This document shows, one piece after another, positions 23,016-34,479 of a stretch of 64,000 nt of DNA. Numbering within the stretch: position 1 is the first letter of the stretch; every line of letters begins with the position of its first letter. Origin of the DNA: Erythroxylum novogranatense (lineage: Eukaryota > Streptophyta > Magnoliopsida > Malpighiales > Erythroxylaceae); the NCBI GenBank assembly GCA_029891385.1, contig CM057231.1, positions 61,115,103-61,179,102 on the forward strand, given 5' to 3'. Under the pieces are notes generated by a model. The model did not search any database and had not been told where the DNA came from. It was given only the letters and a program-made list of their open reading frames with translations. A program made the translations under genes and the position numbers.

Positions 23016-24986
23016 TGTTGGAGTTATGTAAATATAATTCCCTAGAAAGCAAGTGTATTTACATATAACTTAATCTTCTTGATTACAGTTTTGTAATGAA
23101 ATTATTTATTATTAATAAAACAAAAGAGTTTGGTTTTTATGAGCATTATATATCTTGTCATAAGGCAAAGATTATTTTTAAGTAATATACATATACATAG
23201 AGATGTATAGGAAACATATATATTATAAGAATCTAAAATAATGGATTCACAGTTGAATAATCAAGTTGGTCGCTTGATTATGGTTTGACTATAGTGTTGC
23301 AATTTATCTCCATATAAGTAAAGGAGTTTACTTCAAGGGAATGATGAGTTTCATATCATGATAGTAGTTGACTATCGATAATGGCACTATTAATTGAATC
23401 TGGAATCATGTGTGTTTTACATAATAAAGTAGGTCATTACTTTAGTCTTAAAACATACATTTTAGCATTTGTTCATTATGGACCACAATCTTGATGAGTG
23501 GTGAACTCATAAGTGTTTCATTATAGTTCTTGATATGATCGGAATGGATTTTCTGAGTATTAATCCGATATTTGCATGTTGGAATTATTAATTAAAACAT
23601 GTATCAAGAAACATTCACTCAAATAAAGAGTTTATAGTGATATCATCACTTCTAGATGTTTTATGAAGATTGGTTATTAAACTGACACTAGGAGTTTGAT
23701 GGACTAGCTACCCATGAAGTTTTAATACCAAGATGAGATCTTATGCGTTAATCACCATATTATTGGACATATAATTTGAAATATGTGTTCTCATAATATT
23801 TAGTAATTCAAGAGTTCAACTAATTGTCTTTAGTGGAATGATGTTTAGTTAATAAGCTAGAATTAATTCTAATGGGATTAAATTAATTTTGGGCTTATTA
23901 GAGCTTGAATTATCTAAATCTAATAAGATTCTCCACTTGGCTTCAAGGAAGGTTATCAAGCAAAGTAAGAAATATAAATAGAGGTTTTAAACATAATTGA
24001 ATGTTGGGCTTACACTTATTAATGGTTAATTAGAAGCCTAAATGAACATTTAGAAATGGGCTAGACTTTGGTTTAATTTAATTAATTAGATTAATTATAT
24101 TAAAACAAAATTCTTAAAGAAATGAAAGAGAATTTCAATTTTTTAACGGCTGAATGTGCGGCTGCATATTTAGCATTGAATTGCTAAGTAAAGATGATAT
24201 TTATCATGCATTATCATCGTTAAATAGAGTTATGATCTTATCATTAAATGGTTTAATGGTTTTCTTTTCATTTGATTAAAGATGAAAGAGATGTATTTAA
24301 TGGATGATCTTCCTTCTTTCATCACCAAAACCAAAATTGACATGCCATTTTAGGTTATTGGTCATTTCATGTAGCTATCTTAGAACAAATGAGAAGAGTC
24401 TCATTTAATGGCTTCTTTATGTTTAATTAAAGAAAGGTGTGATGTATTGGATGCTCCTCTCTTCTTTCTTTTCATGCATAACCGAAATTGACAAGGTGTA
24501 AGAGAGGTGTTTTTACATTTTTGGGACTCTCTCACCTTTCATGCATGCGTGAGTTGAAATTTGCATGAGAAGTGTCTCATTTTTGGTTTCTTTCTTCTAA
24601 CAAAAATCTCCTCCAAAGTTTTCTTCTCCTTTCCCACCAAAGGATCTTATTAACCAAGTTGTCTAAGAAGAACAAGTGGTATATTGGATTGGTTGAGGAT
24701 ACAATTTTGAGAAGAGGAAAAAATAACAAGAAGAAGAAGATACATCACTGTGGAGAGGATACATTGCTGAGGATAGGATAACATAGCAAGGAGTTAAAAC
24801 TATAGCGAAGGAGTCGGTAATATTTCTACCATCTTGTTCTTATGTTAAATATTATCCTTATACCGTATCATGTATGGATTGACATGTTGATTTAGTTATC
24901 TTGATTCCGCTGTGTTATGATTTCTAAAAAAGTTTTAAAATCTACCGTTTAACCAAATCTTACATGTTTTCTTTTCCGATCCAATA
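23016..24986 (+). repeat. 3' LTR of the copia element
   Basis: Starts tgttggagttatgtaa and ends near gatccaata, where a C-to-T change has probably altered the usual CA end. It contains an internal region ('cttcaaggaaggttatc' near 23940) preceded by a segment that the 5' LTR lacks, showing indel drift. Length 1,971 bases. The following sequence is Athila-like gag. Confidence 0.85.
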
Positions 24987-26430
24987 GAAATGGTAAGTAA
25001 CAGTTGTCATTGGACAATAGATAGGAGTAGATAACAGACATCCCTCTGAGAGAAAAACGGAGTCATAATTGTTGACCAAATAACAAAAATGTAAGATAAA
25101 ATTGACAACTTAACCCAACAACTGAATAATAGGAAGGCCTCCTCTTCAACTACTATTAAAACACTTCAGAAGAGATGTGAGGTTTATGGACAAGGCAATC
25201 ATGACACCATCGACTACTTATTGATAGAAGATAACGAACTAGAGCAACTCAATTACGTAGGAGCACAAATTGGTCGATTAGGGGGAAATAACCCATACTC
25301 AAACACATATAATCCTTAGTGGAAGAATCATCCAAACTTTTCTTCATTAAATAATGCAGAAGTTCAATTTTGACCTTAAGGGTCACTTGGATTCCAACAG
25401 GAAAAATGCAATTCCATAGACTCTAAGTTAGACAAAATATTGGAAAAGATTGGGAGCTTGAAGGACTTTCACAAGAGGTTAGAAAGACTATTTGGACAAT
25501 AATCAAGCCTCTTCCATCAATAAATTAGAGATTCAAATGAGCCAATTGGTAGATCCATTGTTGACACAAAGTGTAGGAAGTCTTTCGAACAACACTGAGA
25601 CAAATCCGAAGAAGGATAATGGTAATCACCTAGACCACTGAAGAGAAAGTCAACCAAGTTAAAGAGGAAAGGGAAGAAGAGAAGAAAAGAGCTAAGGAAC
25701 ATTACCTGTATAGTAAATATAATCTTATGGAAATCAGGGAATATCGACCTCTAATTCCATACCCCATCCTAACACAAAGGAAAATCAATGGAAGAATAAT
25801 TGAATGAAATTATTGGTATATTAGAACAACTGAAAATGCTACTTGCTCTTATGGAATCCATAGAAGAGAAATTATTAAGTAGAGGTAACCGAAGAAGTTA
25901 GAGAGTGAAGTAGTATGCAAGGACAACTTCAACGAAGTGGTAGTGCTACTATCGAAGCAAGAAGATCCTGGAGATCTTTATATTCCATGAACTATTTGTA
26001 GTGTCAAAGTGGATAAGGCTTTTGTAGATTTAGGAGTTGGCATAAGTATGATTCCTTACACTTTGTACAAAAAGATGGAGTTAGGTGAAACAACATCCAT
26101 CAGGATATGTGTGCAGATGATTGATAGATCAATCCACCATCATAGAGGTGTAGTTAAGTATGTTCTTCTTAAAGTTGACAAGTTCACCTTTCCCATAGAC
26201 TTCATCATATTAGACATTGAGCAAGATTTGGAGACATCTATTGTCCTTAGACGACTATTTTTAGCCAACACCTGATCTCGTATAGATGTTGATGGGGGTG
26301 AATTAACTCTAAGAATGGGGGAAGAGAAGTTATCATTTAAAGATCTAATGAAAAAAGGAATCCTTTCAATTCTATGGATGCTATCAAGAGAATCGATCCT
26401 TACGAAAAGGTTGAGAAAAGTCATATTCAC
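24987..26430 (+). pseudogene. Athila-like gag 3' part and aspartic protease (second element)
   Basis: The gag tail reads NNPYSNTYNP and, after a stop, NHPNFSS (about 25290-25345), a hallmark of Athila/Tat gag. The protease domain is at 25985-26280 with the frame KVDKAFVDLGVGISMIPYTL; the usual catalytic motif is CDLGASI, so the active-site triad D-L-G is kept. Then VDKFTFPIDFIILDIEQD follows, as in the family. Stops occur in gag, at the end of the protease and before its start. This is not a continuation of the gag at 10070-11815, because the two overlap in the same part of gag. Confidence 0.78.
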
Positions 26431-27568
26431 AAAGACTCACTAGAACAACCACATAATCAAAAGAATACTCAAAAGAAGAAAACAAGGAAGAAAGGTGATA
26501 GGAAACATGGTCCGATAGCTCATTTACATTTCATGAAATTTATAGTAACGCTATTATTATATGACCCATTTGAAACACCATGAGCAAAATAGGTACATCG
26601 AGCTAGCGAAGGTAAATTAAGCGTTGTATGAGAGGAAACCTATGATTTTATTTTTGTGTGTTTCATCTTTCGTATTAGATTATATTTCAAATTCTATTTT
26701 TGCATGTTTTCGATACAAGTTAAACACCTTGAAGAAACCAAGCATCAGTATAACTTGAGTTTTCTTTGTCCTTCTCTTTTTCAAAGTAGAGGAGAATGGT
26801 GTGGAATGCAAAACAATGAAGTGAAGTTGCACAATATAAGGAATTTGGGACATGCAATTTTCATTTAATTTTTTCCAATTTTACCCCTCCTTTCTCCTCC
26901 CTAACCTATATACTCACCCTTACCTTCATTTTTCTCACCCACGCCACTCTCTCCACTCTCTCTAGCTACCAAACTATCAAATCTTCTCCCTTCTCTCTAT
27001 AAAAGTCTTACTCTTTAAATTCTTTACACCTCTCATTCCAAATGGGACTGAGAATTAAGCAGTCAACTAAGCACTTTCATGGAAAAGGAAAAACACAAAT
27101 TTTGGGGCGCAGATAACAAAACCAAGTGGCAGATTATTGAGTGCCTTTTCTGATTTACTCGAAAGAAGAAGGTAATTGGTTTCAAACCCTTAATTTGTAA
27201 AAAATTGGTGTGCCTTAATATTTGAAAGAAGAAGGTAATTTGCACTTTAATTATGTCATTTATGAAGAACTCACCCTAGAATTCTTCACCTCCCTCCAAT
27301 ATGAGCTTAGTAACCCTAAGGATCTATGGTTTTGATTGTGGGGTCAACTGTATGAGTTAAACTTTGAGACGTTGCGTGAAATCCATGGATTCCTAGAGTC
27401 AACCATAGTAGACTAGCACGATGATTTTCGTGCCACATGCTATTGAACTAAAATGATTGGGTTGGAAAATTTTGACTCTAAAAATGACCATAATAACATA
27501 ATTTGTAATCCTAAATAGTTGGTACTACAAAATTTTATGTGTCAAATAGTGTTTGACAAAAATAAAAC
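26431..27568 (+). pseudogene. 3' region of an Athila-like element with a short env/transposon-protein-like remnant
   Basis: After the protease no RT is found, so pol appears deleted. A CT-rich stretch (26880-27010) with ctctataaaag at about 26995 could have been a leader or promoter-like region. At about 27250-27410 the frame reads YEELTLEFFTSLQYELSN and LYELNFETLREIHGF, resembling the conserved domain found in extra ORFs of Athila and SIRE elements. A 17-base motif gaaagaagaaggtaatt occurs twice (near 27160 and 27223). The sequence ends at the LTR of the next element. Confidence 0.55.
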
Positions 27569-28620
27569 TGAAGCAAATCACTTATTAATATAGAAATCAC
27601 GTATAATATGTAAAATACACAAAAGGGGGTTGAATTGTGTAAAATTTTTAATGATATAAATCTTTAGGAAATTCTTGAATTTCTTTACAAAATTCAGATG
27701 ATCACAAAAATACTTTACTAAAGTTGATAAGTAATGCAATCGCAAGAATTATCATCTACTCTTCTAACAACAAGAAAATTAAAAGATAAGGGTTAGAGAA
27801 TAGATGCCACGATTTTATACTAGTTCACCCTTAACCTTAGGTTGCGTCCAGTCTTCAGAGTTTGTCTGAGATTTTACTATACTCTTCAACTTTATAATTA
27901 TTCTTTCTATAGTTGCAGAGCCTCTTCAGGTCTCTCTCACAAAGTATTCTTTATCTGCTTTCTTAGCCTCCCCAAGCTCTAGCCTTTCTTTCTCTCTCTA
28001 GGAAAGATATTTTTGAGCTTCATGTTACAGATGTATTCGATCTCTTCTTTCACAATTTGAATACTGAGCTTCTTTAAATATTGTACAATCAAATTTTCTC
28101 TCTCGTAAAAACATTATTTAGTTTACGACTAGAACTAGTATTTATAGCCTAAGCCTTCAACTATCTTCTTGAGAAACTGCTTCTTGAATCTTCTAGAAAC
28201 TGTTATTAGTTGAGTCCTGCAACTAACTCCAACTAACTTACTGACTGACATTCTAAAGTAGCTTCCTTTTGTATCATCTTCTATTATATTTCTTCTAGTG
28301 TCGCTTCGTCTGGTATCACGCTTCTTCTGTTATCATGCTTCATCTGGTATAATGCTTTTCTATTATCATGTATCTTCCTGGTGTCACACTTCTTTTATTA
28401 TCATGTATCGTTTGTTGTTGACGTGTATCGTCTGTTGTTGACGTATTGTCTGGTGTTGATTTATCGTCTGGTGTTGATCATGCATCTTTTGAGTTTGACT
28501 AAGTGTTACTTACATTTTTACATGACTTAACAAACTTATCAAAACAGTTCATACATTTCTAAGATTATTATTATTTGATTTTCATCAAAATTAATGAAGT
28601 GAAGTCTTCTTGACTTAACA
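27569..28620 (-). repeat. 3' LTR of the SIRE-like element
   Basis: On the minus strand it starts tgttaagtcaagaagac at 28620, right after a polypurine tract, and ends ...gatttgcttca at 27569. It aligns with 48344-49300 over the first roughly 700 bases (shared 'gagcctcttcaggtctc', near 27918 and 48653). It contains a minisatellite at 28307-28490 that the other copy has replaced with a different one. Confidence 0.8.
28307..28490. repeat. 16-20 bp minisatellite in the SIRE-like LTR
   Basis: About ten to eleven units of the form cgtctggtrttgayrtat, strongly diverged (for example cgtctggtatcacgctt, cttctgttatcatgctt, cgtctggtgttgatcat). The reverse complement contains caccagacga, the same core as the 18-bp minisatellite at 6078-6430. 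Confidence 0.75.
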
Positions 28621-28634
28621 ATCTCCACCTTTTT
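28621..28634 (-). other. Polypurine tract of the SIRE-like element
   Basis: Minus strand aaaaaggtggagat immediately before the 3' LTR start. It matches the common copia PPT form. Confidence 0.8.
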
Positions 28635-28689
28635 AATGATAACAAATAATCATAATTTTAGAAGATAAAATGATATTTAGATTTAATAG

Positions 28690-30486
28690 TGTTCAGATGA
28701 ATAATAATCAAAGCAAAAACATACAAAGCAAAAACACAAGAAATGCATGCACATGATATATAATGCTTTCTAATTGTTTTATTTTCTCTTTTCTCCATTT
28801 CTTCTTCTCTTCTTCTTTTCTTTCTCTTCTTCTTCTTTCTGTTCCTCCACCTATTTGTTATTAATCAAAAAGATAGTTCATCATAAATGCTTCAGAATTT
28901 CAGAAAACATATGTTGAATGTCAGTGTGGATCGTCTTGAGGTCTTGTTCAATAGTAACATGTAGAAATATTATTTTCTTATAAAGATCACCCACTGAGTC
29001 ACCCAATTCATCAACCTTAGTATGAATTTCCACATTTTCTTTTGCTAAGGCTTCCTGAACTTCCTTTTATTGTGATTTGCTTCTGTCCAATTGATGAAAT
29101 GCTTCAAGAACTCTGAATTAACAGTTCTTGTTGTATTTCACTAAGTGGATGAAGGTTTTCAACAACAAATGGTTTTGTAGGTAAAATGTCTAACTCTATA
29201 CTTTTGATTAAGGGTAGTCTGAAGGTTTGTTTTCCTTCTGGGATCATCAGGTTTAGGTAGTTTAAAAATTGGTTGCCCAAGAAGATGTAACACATTTTTT
29301 ATTGAAGGTATGAAATCTAAGGATCTAAAATGCATTATTAAATGCACAAAGGTTTCTAAGTTAAAATTGATACCTTCAACCGTGATATTTCTGTATCATC
29401 CTTCTGTCATAGTGCCAACTAACTTGAAATTTTCATCTTTGGTAGAAAGTCCAAATTGACTCCCTGACGCCCTTGAAATGTGATGTGACATATAGATACC
29501 TCTAGGTTGAGCTTCAATACATGCATCATCTATGTTCTTCACAGCCACTTGAATCTGTTCTTCTGTAAGATCATCTTCATGCCCTTTAGGAAACATTTTC
29601 TTCTTCCTTTTTTCTTCATTTATCACGGGGGTTGAACATCTTGGTTGTATATCTGGCATAATGTTTATTGATGTTCTGCTTGTAATTGGATAGATTGTAT
29701 ATCGATCCTTTGAAATCTTCATTGGATATGGTTCTGCCTTCTCATCTCGTAGAATACCATATAGTCTTCATTCTTCATGGCTAAGAAGATGTATTGTCTG
29801 ATCATTAATCGGTATAGGTTCGACTTGTACCTTGACTGTCTTCTTCGAAGGTTCTCTGCTAATAATTGAACTTCTATTTCGAACAGGTACTGATTCTTTT
29901 ATAATCTTCATTTTCAAATCCTTTTTGTTGATTGGTTGAGAAAGATTGTAAGGTTCCAATTGGTGTTCAACTATCTGAGCCTTCTGTTGAACATTAGATG
30001 AAGAAACCTTTTTCAGACTAAGTTGTATCTTCTTTTGTTCTTCTACTGGTTTGGAAGAAAGTTGTTGAGGCTTCTTCCTCTCAAATATTAACTTCCTTTT
30101 AATCTCTGTCTCTCCAGATGATTTTGCTGATTAACTTTACAAAATAGAGATAATCGATCTAGTAGACTGCTGTCTTTTCTCTTGCTTTTCAGAATCTCCA
30201 CCAAGAATCAGAGCTTTTTACTTTTTCTATTCTTATTGTCATAAGGTCAATAATCTTGGTGACCTTCTTGACTATTTGGATTTTTCTGATTAAAGTGTCT
30301 CAACCTTTCTCTTCAATGACACTTGTTGTGATGATTGTTGAACCCGGCTATCCTCTTTCTATAGAATTTTCTTATCTTTTATTGGCACATCAAACGATTT
30401 TTCATTCTTTTCTTCTGCGGATGTTTTTCCTAATGATCAAGGTTTTGTTTTTCTTTCAGACGTAACATGTTCACTCCTGCTCCGTC
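28690..30486 (-). pseudogene. SIRE-like env-like gene, C-terminal part
   Basis: Frames at 29768-29959 and 29396-29722 (minus) are hydrophilic and rich in K, E, S and P; they contain segments such as HEDDLTEEQIQVAVKNIDDA. With the segment at 33425-34182 they form the single extra gene that follows pol in this element. The two halves are separated by a solo LTR inserted at 30486/33425. Several stops occur, for example near 29393 and 29766. No clear membrane segment is visible in this half, so 'env-like' rests on position and lineage only. Confidence 0.55.
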
Positions 30487-31099
30487 TGTAGCACCCCACT
30501 CCCGTAAGACCCAGACCCGACATCGATGGTGATATCCAGATCCATGCCCTGCGAGGATGGGATGATACCACACTCGGTCAAAACACAGTACTAAAATTTT
30601 GTTTTGAAGCAAACGTACACTTACATATATATGTATATTTCGGAAAACAATTTATATAACAAAACTGGTAGGTACAATGACCACGAGGGTCCTCTTGTAA
30701 AATACACAAGAAAAAATTTGCAGAGTCCTCACTCTGGTGCAGGCCTGGCCCGATCCCGATCCTCTAATACCGCTCTGCGATCACTATACACCTGTTACTA
30801 ACGGGTATTCTTCTCGAGTCTTGAAAACAATTGCAGATTTTGGATGAGTTTTTGCAAACTCAATGAGTGGCCATCATCGATGGTCCGCTCACTCAAGTAC
30901 AGAATCAAATAATAACTTATGGTTTCATTCTTTCTATTTGATCTCATTTTTTAATTCCCATAGATCTATCTCTATCTTATAATACATTTTCTCAAGAATT
31001 CCCCATTTACATATTTACAGAAATCTTTATTCATACATCCCATTTTTTGATACATAAGTATTTCACTCGCTTACTATTTAATTTTCATTTGACTATGAC

Positions 31100-31768
31100 C
31101 TAGTGCTGAAACTGTCCCATCGATGGGCTCAATAATATCTGACCCTTATCAAATACTGGATACCGGGTTCATTATACGTTGAGACTAAGGCTCTGAATCA
31201 GTCATGAACTCGAAGTTCATTTTCACACGTTGAGCTAAAAGCTCTAATCGATGGCAACTCGTCAATGACTCTAATATTCCATACAACACTAAGCATATCA
31301 CAATCAGTCATACATTCTATAATTAGGAGTACCCCATAACTGTTTTCACACCAGTGTATGGCATTTTGCCTATCATTCAATCAAACATATCAGAATAAAT
31401 GCAATCTATAAACCATTATCAATTCATATCAGTTTTGTGACCAAGCATTTATACTGTCCCTATAAGGGCACATTAATCGTTGAGCCATAGGCTCTGGAAC
31501 TGTCCCATCGAGGGCTCGTTAATCGTTAGTAGCGTCTTAGGGTAGGAGAGCCCTCCGGTATGCACTACTTCCCACGCATCTTAGAGGTAGGAGAGCCCTC
31601 TGAGTATGCACTAACTCATCAATCGTTAAGCTTTTCACTCTGAACTATCCCATCAAGGGCTCATTAATCATTGAGCGCGTCTTAGGGGTAGGAGAGCCCT
31701 CTGGGTATGCACTACTTCCCACGCGTCTTAGAGATAGGAGAGCCCTCTGGATCTGCACTATTCCCTTT
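31100..31768. repeat. Subrepeats within the 2.9-kb LTR
   Basis: Two interleaved units. One has the core gtcttaggggtaggagag followed by ccctctgggtatgcacta and occurs four times (near 31527, 31570, 31678, 31722). The other has the core ctgtcccatcgagggctc and 'attaatcgttgagc' and occurs about three to four times (near 31107, 31500, 31655). The second LTR copy (61482 on) holds only one copy of the first unit, near 63700-63730. Confidence 0.85.
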
Positions 31769-32371
31769 CGAGCTTGAGGCTCTTTTTCAGTAGTCGAGCT
31801 TGTAGCTCTGATCAGTATATCACAGTCATTTCTAATCTATTCCAGATTTTCACATCACAAACACAATTACACTTTCACATTCTCATAACATTTCTGTATA
31901 CTATCACTTCAATACTCCGGACCTTCTATCCGGAGTTCACATTCAATATTATCTCATCATTTTACTTCAGAGAATTTAAATCACTGAATTATAACATTTA
32001 ATACTTTGAGAACCGTCTAGGTCACTCACCTGGCTTCCGCGCTAACGCTTGGCAGTCTCAGCAATGACGATGGACTGACTTTCCAAAAGCCTCTATCACA
32101 ATTCAAACACTCTATTTTTACACATTGTCCAATCAGAAATAATACTCATGTAGCAATTTTCTAAAATAAATGTGTCATGCACTTCCGTGAATTTCTCGGT
32201 ACTAACCCAAGGATTTTCCCCGTCAATAAATTCTCTATTTATCAGAACTCAATAATACTTAAATCAATCAATTCGTTTCAGAAATCCAAAGTTTAATCTC
32301 CCTTGACAATCTGTACGACAAGTTATGGTTCAAAACCCAAAACGTATACAATCAGGAGAAAGGGGTCCTCA

Positions 32372-32526
32372 CCGCGGCGAAGAGAAGCTCGCCGCGGCAT
32401 GCTCCCTCATTCACGTCGCGACGTGCGACCTTGCGTTCGTCGCGACGTGCGGCCCTGCGTTCGTCGCGATGTGCGCAAATTCGCGTGCCGTGACGTGCGC
32501 ATGAGCACGTCACGATGTGCGAGCCG
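32372..32526. repeat. CG-rich near-palindromic cluster
   Basis: Four to five repeats around cgtcgcgacgtgcg, preceded by caccgcggcgaag. Each unit is nearly self-complementary. Base composition contrasts sharply with the flanks. Similar clusters occur in five other LTRs of the window. Confidence 0.9.
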
Positions 32527-33424
32527 TCTCCTTCTCCGAATCCAGTTTTTCACCATTTTCAAACTAACTCTTCCAATCCATTCAGCACATAAATCATTCT
32601 AAACACTTAAACCTCACCAATAATCCATTTCCAACCCACTCTAACCTAATATTGTTTACCAAATCCACTAAAACCATCCATATTCGATAACCCTAAAACC
32701 CAACATAAAAACACCCAAATCTATAACTTTTAACACTTCAAAACAAGAATCAATCAACTATTAAAGAAGGAAGAGGCTTAAACTTACTTGATTTGGCTCA
32801 TATAATCTATAAACTCTTCAAGATTTTGTCAAAAATCACATTCTTCTTCTCTTCCTCTCCTTCTCCCACGAGATCTTCCTTTCCTTCCCATCTTCAAACC
32901 CAATTTCCTTTTTATAACATTTCAAATCGTGAAATGTCCATTTTACCCTCTCCAATTAACCTTAAACCTAATACTCTTAAGTATCTTGCCCAAATTGCCC
33001 TCATACCAAATTCTTATAACTTTACTATTTCAATTCAGAAATTCCCTTAGGGACTGATTTGAAATTCAACTCTTTCTGAATTACTCGATTTCATGCCTAT
33101 CAATTTTCCAATTCAATCATTTCATTTATTTAGATTTTCATAAATCTTTCCGAAATTCAATAACGAAAAATTCCTAAATCATATCTTTAATTGGAGTGTC
33201 AATGATACAGTCATTGTACCGGAAATCTCATCGGTACTCACTTTGCAATTTAATGCTGAATACTCATAAATCACTCTAGTTCAGTTGACGCACAAATTCG
33301 CATTCTCACAAAAACACCAAGTTGGGAATTTTCACGAGTGCATGAATACCGAAGTTCTTGTATAAAATCACAACCTAATCTAAATTTACTATAATATCGT
33401 TCCCATCAGTGACGAGATGTTACA

Positions 33425-34182
33425 CCGTCTTACTGCAAGCTCCCCCTTAGACCTTGCTTTCGGTGTAGAACTTGTATCCACTTTAGCTTCGAACTTTATT
33501 CCCATTCTGTTAATAGTAGTGGCTTTAATAATGCTCTTCATATATATCTTTACCCTGTTACCTCTATCGAGTAAGATTTTAGATTCTCTAATGATCCTTG
33601 TCAATAGCATACTATAAGGTAAAGAGCTAGAATCTCCCTTAGACTTCATCATGTACTTCAAAATCAAGTATGGAAGATTAATGGGTTGATGATTAAGTAG
33701 GTGAAACAAACAATGTTCATCGTTGATTGTCACAATGTCCTTGGAGCCTATTCTTAGTAGAACACAGTGAAGAAGCAGTGAATGTAGAACCCTAGCCTTT
33801 GGAACAAGCATTGAAGCCTTCTTAACTCCTAGATCACTACTTCCATATAGTTGTCGATTGATGTGCACTTTATCTTCACGACCTTGAGTAATCCATTTTG
33901 TATTATTAAACAACTTTGCTCCAATACTAGGACACCCAATGACCTTCTTGATAGAATCTTGTGTGACTATAACCGACAACCCATCTACCATTGATATTAA
34001 GGTGTTGTACACCACCTTTGCATTCTTCCAGAACTCATATATCTCATTCAAATAGACCTTTTCATGAACGTTGAAGAAATTTTTCTAGCCAACTGCTTCA
34101 ATTTCTAGTTCAATGTCCATCTGATTTTCCTTCAAAGAGGTGAAATCAACGTGTCTCCCATAGATAAGACAATGCTCCATTT
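33425..34182 (-). pseudogene. SIRE-like env-like gene, N-terminal part ('putative plant transposon protein' domain)
   Basis: Start ATG at about 34182 (MEHCLIYGRHVDF), a stop near 34088, then a long open frame from 34051. Motifs VPKARVLHSLLLHCVLLRIG, INLPYLILKYM and SLPYSMLLTRI match the conserved domain seen in extra proteins of plant Athila and SIRE elements. The open frame runs a dozen codons past 33425 into the inserted solo LTR, so its printed C-terminus is not native. The gene continues at 30486 downwards. Confidence 0.75.
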
Positions 34183-34479
34183 TTTATCTATAACAAATAA
34201 AAAAATACACAATTGTATTTCATTTAACGTAGCGAGGTTAGTATCTAAAAGTAAGAATATGAAACAAAAAAAACTTAAAGTTTAAAATAGAGTATTGAAT
34301 CGTCTTGGTTGAGAGCACTAAACAAGTTGATTTCAAAATTTTTTAAGAAAATTCTAAAGTAGAAGGTATTTTAGAATCTTGAGAAAATTTCCTTCTTATG
34401 CGTACTCTTGAAAAGTTACCATTCATAACTTACCGTTACTAGTTACTTGAAAACTTATGACTTTTTATCTTCTTCTTAT

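Larger units (their letters stand above)
15688..24986 (+). mobile_element. Degenerate Ty1/copia retrotransposon
   Basis: Order from left: truncated 5' LTR (15688-17648), PBS for tRNA-iMet (17651-17664), a noncoding leader with 50-bp repeats, gag (19190-19938), then protease, integrase, reverse transcriptase and RNase H in the copia order (19960-22965), PPT (23003-23015) and 3' LTR (23016-24986). The integrase-before-RT order places it in copia. All reading frames are broken. The first roughly 130 bases of the 5' LTR are missing; a trace, tgttggagtatgta, remains at 14291-14304, so the foldback element at 14307 probably sits inside this LTR. No target duplication could be matched. Confidence 0.88.
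30487..33424 (-). mobile_element. Solo LTR of a Ty3/gypsy-type family, 2,938 bp, TSD ccgtc
   Basis: It starts tgtagcaccccactcccg and ends gacgagatgttaca, with identical 5-bp duplications ccgtc at 30482-30486 and 33425-33429. Sense is minus, judged from the related sequence at 14307-15260, where a gypsy coding end adjoins the other terminus. Features in sense order: a GA-rich leader (32910-32760), donor CAA|GTAAGT (exon end 32788), CG-rich cluster (32526-32372), a 63-nt mini-exon candidate (32092-32030) between ATAG and GTGAGT, tandem subrepeats (31765-31100), and an acceptor-like site (exon start 30819). The second copy starts at 61482. No coding region. Confidence 0.9.

Noticed and set aside
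26995..27010. TATA-like ctctataaaag as the promoter of a host gene
   Set aside because: It lies in the 3' region of a decayed Athila-like element and no intact gene follows.
28307..28490. CRISPR-like array of short repeats
   Set aside because: Units are adjacent without unique spacers, diverged, and within a plant LTR; this is a minisatellite.
32303..32602. Arginine-rich frame (repeated RRDVR) as a DNA-binding protein
   Set aside because: It is a translation of the CG-rich palindromic cluster inside a solo LTR.
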